Assembly: GCA_014281115.1 (NCBI GenBank)
Contig: JACONQ010000014.1
Coordinates: 310,001-374,000, forward strand
Direction: 5' to 3'
From: Laburnicola sp. R22_1
Taxonomy: Eukaryota > Ascomycota > Dothideomycetes > Pleosporales > Didymosphaeriaceae
DNA: 64,000 nt
The first letter of the stretch is position 1. Every line of letters begins with the position of its first letter. The notes under the pieces were generated by a model. That model saw only the letters and a program-made list of their open reading frames with translations, was not told the origin of the DNA and ran no database searches. The translations under genes and the position numbers were made by a program. Shown in pieces: positions 48,781 through 59,395 of this stretch.

Positions 48781-49243
48781 GTTAGGGATTGCATTAGAGA
48801 GAAATTTAGCACCTGTAAATGTGGCAGGAGGGATAATGTGTAGCAGGCGATAGTGAGAGCTGCAGGAAGCGCGAGAGAGAGCAACTGCGAAAGAGAGAGA
48901 AAGGAGCGTAACCTCAAGAAGGACATTGTCCAGATACTAGAGAGATATATGATTGTGTTTGTGTACTGCCTTTTCGAACTCTTACGTGTGTGTACGCGCA
49001 AGGTCGTTCACGGCTGCCTGCTACTAACTGTTGGTACTTTTAATGACTGTTGACCGATATTCATAGATACTAGAGAGATACTGCGAGAAATATACTGCGA
49101 GAGAGATACTCTAGAAGAGTGATCAATTACGAGAGCTAGAGCTATACGCGTGAAGGCGGCTTCCCCCTTCTAACTTCTGATATACTGCAAGCTTCGCACG
49201 CTGCGCAGGCTACAGAAATAAGTCTTTATGACTTACAGTATAT
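48781..49243 (-). repeat. Dispersed repeat R1, right copy (inverted, interrupted)
   Basis: The reverse complement of 38941-39261 with moderate divergence. It is longer only because the short element 48948-49064 and its 16-bp duplicated target are inserted in it. The left copy keeps the uninterrupted form at that point. Confidence 0.8.
48948..49064 (+). mobile_element. Short dispersed element, copy 2 (inside R1)
   Basis: 117-bp insert between perfect 16-bp direct repeats AGATACTAGAGAGATA (48932-48947 and 49065-49080). Confidence 0.85.
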
Positions 49244-51902
49244 GGTTCTGTGACTGAGCAACCCTGAGCATGCTGTGAATCAACGCGAACCGCTCATTCC
49301 GCGCCTTAGTCAGTGATGCTACGCCTGTTGCTCCTGCCGTTGCTTCTCTTTTACATCCAAGGCAGATATATATGCTATTCCCAATCACCTCGTCCCTTTC
49401 TACATGCTCCTGAAGAGCTGTACGTTTCGCCGAACTGTACATATTCTGCATTCAACGCAATTTCGTCCTTTAGCATGAAATGGAATTTCAACTCCTCGAT
49501 TCGCTTCTGGTCTAGTGGCTCAGGCTTGTACCAATTGTAATGTGACTGAAACCAACGCTGATATGGAGGCTTTGGAATTGGTAGACAATGATACTCCTTA
49601 CAGAACTAAGATAACTGCAGCGAACCAAGTATACATTCTTGCGAAGTGGTCTCTGCTTCTATTACGTCTAACCGCCGTTGCATACCTACTCAAGGTCAAA
49701 TATTGCAAGCCCAAGCAAGCCATGATCTAGACATATCATCGCACCACCATCTATGAGGGTGTCAAAATTTGCGGCTCAAACTACCAAGTATCGGTTTCTA
49801 ACTTGCTGGAGAACAAAAGGTGCACTGCAACACAGTGAGAGGCAGACTACATCGCCACTCCTTACGGTGCCCGGAGGCGCGATACCTATGATACCATGTG
49901 CAAGTTTTGTGTGCTCTATCAATGGGGGTGTGTGGTTGGATGGCAAACAGCTGCATGTGGCTCTTGATGCTAAAAGCCATGGTGTTGAAACGAAATCTGT
50001 TTCCTATGAAAACTGCCTTGGTCATTCCGGGACATGATTAGAATCTAGACAAAGGTCTAAGCTTTCTATAAGACTCTAGAAAGAGAGCGCTATCTACACT
50101 GTAACAAAATAGGTCTAAGAGAGCATGTGTGCCAAAAGAAGTCTCTAGGCAACGGCTTCTGATAGACAATCCCAGCCATCTCTCTATAAGCTTTTAAAAA
50201 TTGGTAGTATAGCGATGCAAAAACAGGTGAGCCTGGATAGTTGCATCGTTATCCTATTTAATTTGAATTCTATAAATAGGTCTTTGAAGCTGATAATTGG
50301 ACCTAAAACAAAACCCCTTTGCCGATAGAATAGGAGTCAACTTTTCCGACCAAAGCTTGGAATTAGGTAGCCATGTTCCAGTAGCCTTTTGGTGCTTGTA
50401 TATGATATAGGTGGGTCGCATCTGCCTAGTCTTTTCTAGATACTCTAATTCGGAACCCAGGTTGGTAAATGAATGAGGTAGTGCAGTACTTTTGGCCAGA
50501 TTCGCAGAATACAGTACCTCAAGCATAGAAGATCAATCTGAATTACATCGCTTGGACCGCCCCAATATAAACGCCCGATACAGACTTGCTAGATAGAAGT
50601 ATATTGAACACACTTCATCCCTTACATCTGCACAGAAGCGAGTTCAGTTATATCGTAGCAGAGTAAGAAGATTTAAAGGTCTGCGGGTCCTAGCTTTGTA
50701 TTTTAGGTCATCTAACCGAAGCTTTCTTTGCTCGTACCGGCTGTCTAGAAGAAATGCGGCCTCGGAAGAAGCATCGAATTTTGTAAGACTGCCGCATGGC
50801 TGTATGGTCGGTCCTTGGTCACATAACCTCGGCCGGAATAACCTTATGCCTAGCCTCACCCATACACCTTCAGGCCCTTATAGCATGAATCGCCTTTACC
50901 ATCTGGCTGGCCCCAGATGGCTACTCGGCGCGTCCCCATGCCCCATGGGAGGCTAGAACCTAGGTTCCTGGACGTTAATCAATACTACTACTACTACTAC
51001 CTTCAGGCCCTCGGTCCTCCATAGTAATGACACACCTCTTTTCTCATAGTCAACCCATATCACTATGAATTACTGTGATCTCCACTATCTTACAAATTTT
51101 ATTACCAGTTCGATATCCTCTTCTGTAATAATGTATGAGCCGGACTAGAGAATCAGCGTTTTAGCACAAACAACTTCTTAAAATAATAAAAGCTCGTTGC
51201 CAGTGCACTAGTGAGCTTTTCCTTTACTCTTTCCCCAATTAAAGAGCTGCAGAAAATAAACACTATCATTTAATATAATCCTGTGACCGGGCAGATTAGA
51301 CTTCGGCTCTTAATTACTACCGGCTTTTAGTACCCCCAACAGGGCAAGTAAGTATTCATTTAAATCCCCAAGGCGTCAGAGAAACAGCATTGCATACTCT
51401 ATTTTAATAAATAGGTTGAAGAGTAGGTCGCGAAGTCCAAAGCATAAAATCACTCGGCTCAAAGATCTATATAGTGCCCCCATTATCGTGCGTTGTATAA
51501 TCAATTCCGTTCGTCAATATCATTCCAGTTAAGAGATGCAAATTGCGTCAATCCATACAGCTCTTGAATCCGATTCATTCTTCAAATACATCAACGCAGT
51601 TGCGGGATTCCTTATTATAAGTAATTTCTCATCATTCGATTCAATAGGAAGGCGGGTCGTTGCATCGCCCCAAGTGTACGAGAGAGCCGATCGAATTATC
51701 GACTAGAATTCTGATCTTAAAGGCCTCAAAATAAGACTAGATAGAATTTTCCGATCTCTACTAGCACAATACAACACAGCCGTCGATCTCAAGATGCGTC
51801 ATAATATCCTAGTTATCACCCGTGTCCCGAATTTTCCATCACCCCTGTACTGCAGCTCTGTTGTAACAGACTCTCGAAAGAAAACGTGAATATAATCTCC
51901 AT
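49244..51902. other. Intergenic region, no gene seen
   Basis: 2.7 kb downstream of FAS-beta without a supported gene; the open frames are short and show no domain. Small features: a (CTA)n run at about 50981-51000 and the phrase AGGTCTAAG repeated at about 50055 and 50112. Confidence 0.55.
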
Positions 51903-51928
51903 GTCAAAAGGCTGAGAACGAGCTTGCG

Positions 51929-51965
<37 letters not shown>

Positions 51966-51990
51966 AAGGGATTCGAATCAAGTGAGCCCA
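51903..51990 (-). mobile_element. Short dispersed element, copy 4, truncated, with (CA)16 expansion
   Basis: The GCTGAGAACGAGCTTGCG and CGTAAGGGATTCGAATC blocks match copies 1-3. Between them the GCGCGCACACACG tract has become (CA)16 at 51931-51962. It lies 70 bp beyond the FAS-beta stop codon. Confidence 0.7.
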
Positions 51991-52057
51991 GAGAAACACA
52001 CAAAAATATATTCTTCTTCTTCTTCTTCTATATCCCATGCCATACCCCCTCCCTCCC

Positions 52058-55000
52058 CTAACACAACCCCTCCCCAATTAGCCCCGCCAGCTGCCTACTC
52101 CCCACCACCTTCCTTACCTCCTCAACATCCCCCCTACCAATCCCAAAAGGCTTCCCCAGCACATTAGGCACCCACCTGCCGACCAACTGCTCGGGCCTAA
52201 CATCCTCGACTCGAATCTTGCGCTCCAGATAACGCCGGTAATCGTCGATGTGGCTGTGCAGCAAGCGCGAATGGAAGGGGATGTCGATACCCGGGAGAGG
52301 GATTGTTGCGGTGCCGTTCTTGAGGTCTGATGAGGTAAGGGGGGAGGAGGAGGGGGAGGAGGAAACGGCGCGAGCGATGATGGCGTTTAGTGCGATGGGG
52401 GGGAGGGATTGGGGGGCGCGGTGGGTGGCGAGTTCGTTGGTTACGCTGGTTAGGAGGGAGAGGGCTTTGATCTGGGGGGATGAGTTAGTGGGTGGGTGTG
52501 TTGGAAGAAGAATGGCAAGTAGCGATACTTACATGGCCCGCACAAACATATTGCCTCCCACTAACATTATAATTCACAATTTCAACAAAGCTCTGTGCGC
52601 CTTCTTGAATGCGTTGAACGAGGTCCTGCAAATGGGTTTCTCCAAACGCTGGATTCCACAAGTCAGCCACTACTCTGGTGCGACGGGGCGGTTCTGCTTA
52701 CATTTCCCAATCCTCCCCGGATCCACTGCCACCATCGAAAACCCCGTCTCTCCATCCCCATCCCTCCCAAGCGCATTCTGCATCGTAAACGCCCTCAGCC
52801 ACACAAGATCCAGCAGCGCCTCAAACCCCATAAACGTCGTGAGGCTCCCCAGCGCCGCGTACTCCCCCAACGAATGTCCCGCAAACCGCGCATCGCTTTG
52901 CACCATCCCTCGAGCCCGGAGATGCGCGAACTGCGCCATCTCCATGACAACGAGGGCCGGCTGCGCGAACTGCGTTGAGTAGAGGAGTCCCTGGGCTTTG
53001 TGGAATGTGTAGGATGGGGAACGGGGGTGGAGAGTGTTTGATAAGAGGGTGGGGTCGCGCAGCTCGGAGAGCATGGTGAGGTAGTTTTGGCGGATGCGGC
53101 GGCCGCGCTGGCCGCCAAAGTGGATGGTTAGGATTTGAGGGTTTTCGCGGACGATTTTGAGTAAGGAGAATCCTGGTGTATGTTAGTTGAAAGTGAAAGC
53201 TGGCTAGCGACATAATGACCAAGATAGATACGAACCGAATTGCCGTTGCAGGTACGCTTCTGCTCGGTCCCAGACAGCCTTGACTTCACTGTGCGCTGCA
53301 TATGCCTCCATTCCCATACCAGGTCTCTGGCTGCCTTGTCCTGTAAATGTATACGCAGTACTGAGCTGTTCTACAATTGCCTCTGCAGACATTACGCGCG
53401 TGCCATCGTCCGCGCTGCACACTTCGACATGAAGTAACATTTCCCCATCCGTCATCATCGTGTGCCGGAACTGCATCTTGAGCCGCGAACCGTGAAACAC
53501 CATGCCGTGGAAAGTAGCCCGCCACTGCCTGAGCCGTGTGCGACACTTGTCGCCAATAGCCCACTCGACGAAGCGTCGCGCAATGACAGACGTATGCATT
53601 CCGTGAACAATTTTGCTTGGAAGCCCCGCCCAGCGGGCGAAGACGTCGCTGACATGGATAGGGTTCTCGTCTCCGGACACACGAGCATAGGTCGTGCTGT
53701 CCGAAGGCATGCTTACTTCAATGCTGGCGCCGCTGGACCAACCTGGGAGCGAGAGTTCTTCTCTCGTGCGTTGCGGAGAGCCCTGACGACGAAGAAAGTC
53801 CATGACTGGATTTTCGCGACACGCGCGTTCGTCGAAATGCACCAGTCCGACCTGTTTGCGAGCGCCAGAGCTGTCCTCGACGTACACGCGGCCTTTGACC
53901 TGCAGGTTTTTCGGGCCACCGTTGCCCACGTATTCCGTGTGTGATGTCGTTCGGAAGACGAGCTTTTGGTGCAGAAGCGCCAGTTGTGGTTCCTGTAGTT
54001 GCAACCACTTCTTATCCTTAATAATCGCTTCTAGAGTCTCGTTATCGACAGCGACGACCATGTCGGGCTCATGTACGACAGCGAAAGATTTGCCAGATCC
54101 CTGGTTCGAGCTCGAAGCTCTTATAAAGAAATCCGACTTGACAACAACAACCTGCTTCTGGCCTCTCTTGATGAGTGCCGTCACCTCAATATTCTGCCCG
54201 GTGGCGTGCCATTCTCGACGCGTGATTTGCGACTCAATTGCAACAGTCTGTCCAACGCGAAGCGGCGAAGTCTTCGCTTTGTACCTGAAAGTTACGGATC
54301 GGTGCAGAAGCTGCAGCAAGTCGCAATCAAGATCCGGATGCGTGAGAGGCTCTAGAAGGGATTGCCATGCGATGACCGCACACATATCCAGTGGCACTGT
54401 CGAGCCGCGGGGGCTCCAATCGTGAAGCTCAGTAGGCGATGAGCATTCCATATTGGCAAATGATTCAACGCTGGCCCGAGTTATTGTTTGTTCTGCGCTG
54501 TAGTACCGCGCGCGGAGGCCGGCGTCTCGTTGACGAAGTGATGGGTGCTTGTCGAACCAAAGAGAGCGATACAAGTTCCGGATTGAAGCTGTGCGGTTGA
54601 ACGTGTTTTCGCGTATCTCTACCGATCCTGCTGTCTCGCGCATCTCAAACTGGAAATACGTGGAGCGGACTTCATTTGTCGCGCATTTTGGCACTACGAG
54701 CTGAATCACAAACCCCGAAGGACCCTGGAGCCTCAGTGAAAGACTACTCGAGCCCATCTTTGCATGCTCATGTGTGTGCTGGGTGAATGTGAATCCTTGG
54801 AATTCGTCCTTGTTGTTGAGGACAACCTCTAGGATGTCTCCGCTGCGAGGCTGGATTGCGGCTTTGAGTGGGTTCTCGAGAACACGGCCCCCGGAAATGG
54901 ACCACTGTGATCGAAGTATCAGGCCCACCTGTGGTGATCTAGCAAGCGCTTCGACGAGGAAATCAATTTCAGGAACCGCTCGACCAGGTAGATAGGTAAA

Positions 55001-57907
55001 TCTTGTCATTCTACCGTTCGGGAATCCATGTACCTCGTGACCAATCTGCATATCGAGACGGGGCTGCAAGAGCTGGGTCGAGCTGTCAGTATTCGGCTGA
55101 TATCCGTCCTGCTTGAGAATCTTGACATAGTCATCACAGATGCGATCCATAATAGTCTTTACAGGCTCGTCTACTATAGTCGAGAAACGGGCAGCGACGG
55201 GTCCATGGATAACAAGAACTCGCTGAATGTCGCCATCGAACACGGAATCAATATTCTCCGACTGCCAGAGCGTGTCTTTCTTGAACCATTTTTCAAAGTC
55301 TTGGTCCAGACATGGAATGAAAGGTACCGGTTTGACTCCTTGGCGCTGGAAAAGAGCCATGAGAATCATGCAGTCCTCAGGATATATGCTTGTCGCAGCC
55401 AAGGGGCCGAATGCAGCCTCGAACTCACCCGGGAGAGCCGCAGGGTAGCCACTAAAACCCTCGACAGGGATCGAAAACCGGGACCCGACCTCCTGAATGA
55501 ACTCCATGACAAGACGGCAATATGACGGATCGATCCACTCTCGTCGCGACGTGGTGGACATGAGTAGACATAGACGCCTCACCATCTCCGAGTACTTCAT
55601 TTCTTCCATCTCGACGTTGTTGCCTCTCGTGTCAACGGCCAACCAGGGCCGAACGTAGTCAGAGTTCAGGGCCGCGAGGATCCAGTCTCTATGTTTGCGC
55701 AAATAGAGTAGCCTCTTGTTCACATCACGGATGCAGAATATGCGGTCGTCGAAGGCTTTCCAGAGCAATGCTCCACGAGTCGCTAGAACGTGTATTAGGT
55801 ACCCGAATTCGGAATGAATCGTGATGACACCGCCCGCTCCTTTATCCAGTGAAGTGCGCCAGTCGCAAGCATCCACGCCAGGAGTCTGACAGATCAGAGA
55901 TTTTGCTTGCAATGCTGTATGTGCCTCTTTGGCAACCATGACACGGCTGCCTAGAAGAATTCCATCAAATGGCATTGGCGGGCGCCCAAATGCACAAGAC
56001 CACTGCCCGGTCAGGTACGCGATGGAGCTCTCTGCAGCGCCAAAGCCGCTTCCTGCAATGAGAACGATGTTTTCGCACTCTCTTATCCGGCTGTAACTTT
56101 CGAGAATGGGCGGCTCAAACTCTTCCATGGAATGATGTCCTCCAGCCCTGCCACCAGTCCATTGCAGACCAATGGTCAGGTCTGGATAAATCTTGGCAAG
56201 TTCAATGACTTGATCAATCGCTGAGGGGCTACCAGGCTTGAAAGATATATGGTCCAACTCTAAAGATGCTGTCCATTCTTTGATCACGTCAGGAGAGGGG
56301 ACGCCAGCGCCTATTGTAATTCCGCGAATTGGAAGGCCTTCTTGTGTCAGTTTCTTCAGCACATCGATCTGTGAGCCAGTGACTTTGGGATTGACATAGA
56401 GTATATTGCAGGTGACTCCACGTCGTGCTGGTACAGCCGCGGCCAGTCTTCGCACAGCAAGCTCAAAAGCATCGGGTCGGTGATAGCCGCCGCCGGCCAA
56501 TTCCGCGTGGTAGCCGGCGTTCGCGATAGCAGCGACTACGTCCCATGGGACCGTGGTGGGAGTCATGCCCGCAACCATGAGTGGTGGAACGTTGAAACGC
56601 GCGGTCATATTTGTGCGGAGAGAGTAGTAGCCTGCAGAGTCACGAACAATGCGTGGTCCAAAGGTTTCCTGCCAAGACGACTTTGATGGCCTTGTGTGGA
56701 ACGAGTGCTGGCGATCCTTGAGATGACGGAGCACGGCATCATCCGCCAGGTCCATCACGTCCAGACCAACGCCCGCGGTTGCCTCCCGTATCCAAGCAGC
56801 TGTTTGGACGGGACCAAAAGCCAAGACGCGATGAGCCCCAAGGGCCTCGCACGCCGCCGGCCAATCCATACATCTGATCAGCAACGACTCCAGGACGCTG
56901 TAGAGGACTTTGAGAGCTGTTGTGCTACCGTCTTGCATGACACCGCCGTCCTGGGGTAACACGATCGGTATCCGAAGCTCCTGGTTGAGTATTGGCATTG
57001 TCGACGCCAGGCTCAGCAGACGGCCCAGTACTGGAGCCATAATCGGCGTATTGAGCGGAGTTGAAACGGGCAAGAAATGTAGGCGGAGCCCTTGTTGGCT
57101 TTTTGCCAGTGACGACTTTTCTTTGTGAAGACGCGTGCAAACGCCAATCAGAGCGTCGGTCGGTCCAGCAATGGTGAACTGACGGTAAGAGTCCAAAGAT
57201 GCCAAATAGATGTGATCGTGCTCGTTGCAAGATGCCGTCTTGTTCTCTAGGCGTATTGCCGTCTCTACCGTGGCTCGCGGTAGTCCGTAAACCCGCAGCA
57301 CATTAGAAGGTTTGCTTTCAGCCATATCCAGGCACTCCTGGACTTGGCCTAACGTAACAGTCGCGCGCGGCCTCGCCTCGTGCACACTCAGGCCGATCCA
57401 AAACGAAAGCTCAATGTAAGCATCGGCCAAGGAGTAGAAAGATGGCCAATCGCTTGTCTGCGCAAGCGCCAGGGCGAGTAGCATGCCCTCCGAGCGACCG
57501 GATACTGAGCACAATGATGCTGCAAATTCTCCTGGTGTCAAGTCGTACCTCTTGCACACTATGATGACTTGTGCAAAGGCCAAAACAGTGTTGATTGGTA
57601 CACTGAAATGTGCTTCAGCAAGAACTTCTGATGTCGGGCTCGCTTGCTTGTTGTTAATCCATCCTCTAAGATCGAAGTTCGCCGTATCGTGAAAGCTATC
57701 TGAGCTTGATTGAAGGAGAAGCCGTTCTAGCGTCCCAGTTGCTCGTTCTATCAGTGCATCGATTGATGTATGGCTGTGGCGATAGAGACACCTGAGCTCT
57801 TCCAATGAAGTGAAGTTGCCATCGCCTTGGCCCCCAAACACAGCAGCCACTCGTGTCTTTTCTGCTGGCGTCGACGGTGAGGAAAGCATGTCGTAGTTTT
57901 GTCGCAT
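52058..57907 (-). CDS. Fatty-acid synthase beta subunit, AflB/HexB (hexanoate synthase) type
   Basis: Four exons: 57907-53236, 53172-52702, 52648-52533, 52471-52058 (introns 63, 53 and 61 bp), 1890 residues. This is close to AflB (about 1888) and shorter than primary-metabolism FAS beta (over 2000). Domains in order: acyl-transferase with GRSEG at 137-141; enoyl reductase from about 440 ([24 protein letters not shown]); hot-dog dehydratase near 1350-1480 ([14 protein letters not shown]); malonyl/palmitoyl transferase with TFTGQGSQ near 1520 and GHSLGE, Ser about 1658. With the alpha subunit it should build a short acyl chain (hexanoyl in the known cases) to start a polyketide. It shares a 429-bp divergent promoter with FAS-alpha. 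Confidence 0.93.
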
Positions 57908-58014
57908 GGCCTTGTTTGGCGACTGGGACCTGGAAAGACGATTATGAGGTAAACAATATTTTATTGCCTTTACCTATTATTTCGCATTCAGGCTCTGGCA
58001 CTGACATGTTGTTC

Positions 58015-58025
58015 TCGGACCCCGA
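58015..58025. promoter_or_regulatory. AflR-type site in the FAS divergent promoter
   Basis: TCGGACCCCGA, an exact TCG-N5-CGA match, 108 bp upstream of FAS-beta and 312 bp upstream of FAS-alpha. Confidence 0.55.
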
Positions 58026-58141
58026 GGCCTGGTGAGGCTGAAGGCTCGGGGCTATCTCGGCTCGGGATTGGTTATGCCACGATCAGTACTCCGTATTCTG
58101 GACATGGCTGACAATTGGCCGATAATGGCTCTGGATATATC

Positions 58142-58266
58142 TGATTATGTTTGTGCACTGCCTTTTCGAATCTCTTACGTATGTGTGCGCGCAAGGCCGT
58201 TCTCAGCTGCCTACTAATACCTTTTAATACTATTGATGACTGTTCACCAATATAAAATTATACTGT
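58142..58266 (+). mobile_element. Short dispersed element, copy 3 (FAS promoter)
   Basis: 125-bp insert between direct repeats TGGATATATC (58132-58141 and 58267-58276), lying between the AflR-type site and the FAS-alpha start codon. Confidence 0.85.
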
Positions 58267-58336
58267 TGGATATATCAGTGGAAGCATCAATCCGACCACT
58301 CTTTCCACAGTGCGACAGCGCTGTAGCAAGGCCGCG

Positions 58337-59354
58337 ATGGCCCAGTCCTACACTCTCAACGAGCAAGCCGTAGCTCACAGGTTGCTAGTGGAGCTCTTGG
58401 CGTGAGTTCATGGCAGTGTCTCCAGCTTTGTTCGAAAACGTCTAACACTGCAGCAGCCATCAGTTTGCATTCCCCGTACGATGGACAGATACTCAAGATG
58501 CGCTGCTCTCTGGTGGCTCTCCGGTGTCTCGTCTGATCGAGTTGGGTCCTTCGGCCACATTGACCGGTATGGCGCAGAAACAAGCGACCCGACTCGTTAC
58601 AGACGGACGGCAGTCAGCAGCAGCGTCCCTAGACTTGCTCTCATACAGTAACACTGGCCACGACGCCAAGCTGTGGTACGAATACGAACAGGTCGTGGAC
58701 GAGGAGTCCGAGGCCAGGACGGAGGAGACGGAGGAGCGAGGAGTGCTAGCAAAGGAGGAGGCAAAGGAGGAAACAAAAGAGAAGGCAGAGGAGGAGAAGA
58801 CTGCTCGAGCGTCTAGTTCAGAGACAGCAAACTCGACTGCGGCCGTGCCAGACTGTCCGCTGCCCGGATCATTGGTACTGCGGATGCTGATAGCCAGGCG
58901 CTTGAAGCGGTCTCTCGCCCAGATGCCATCTTCTTTCGATAAATCCATCCGAGACCTCAGCGGAGGCAAGTCGATACTTCAAAACGAGATGGTAAGCAAC
59001 TTGGTGGGCGAATTCGGGGAGCAGCGAGTGCCCGATGGTGTCGAGGACATGGCTCTGAGCGAGCTGGACAGCCGCTTCGGCTCCATGGGTAGTATGGGCA
59101 AGATATCTGGAGCTCTCGTCGGAAGGCTGCTGTCGAACAAGATGCCCGTTGGCTGCAACCAAGCGTTTCTGCGCGAGCACTTGGCGGTCAAGTGGGGACT
59201 CGGCCCAGGCCGTCAGGGGGCCGTTCTGATCTGCGCACTTGTGTCTGAGCCGGCGGTTCGGCTGGCGTCTGTCAAGGAGGCGCTCGAGCTGATAGATGAT
59301 GCAACACAGCAGTACGCCGCATGGTGTGGGCTCGCGTTATCGCCCGTCAGTGAG

Positions 59355-59395
<41 letters not shown>

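Noticed and set aside
49313..49730. Two short plus-strand frames near 49.5 kb
   Set aside because: No homology or motif I can recognise, no clear introns linking them.
43693..58266. Calling the short dispersed element a MITE
   Set aside because: No terminal inverted repeats and target duplications of 9, 10 and 16 bp, unlike the fixed lengths made by DNA transposases.
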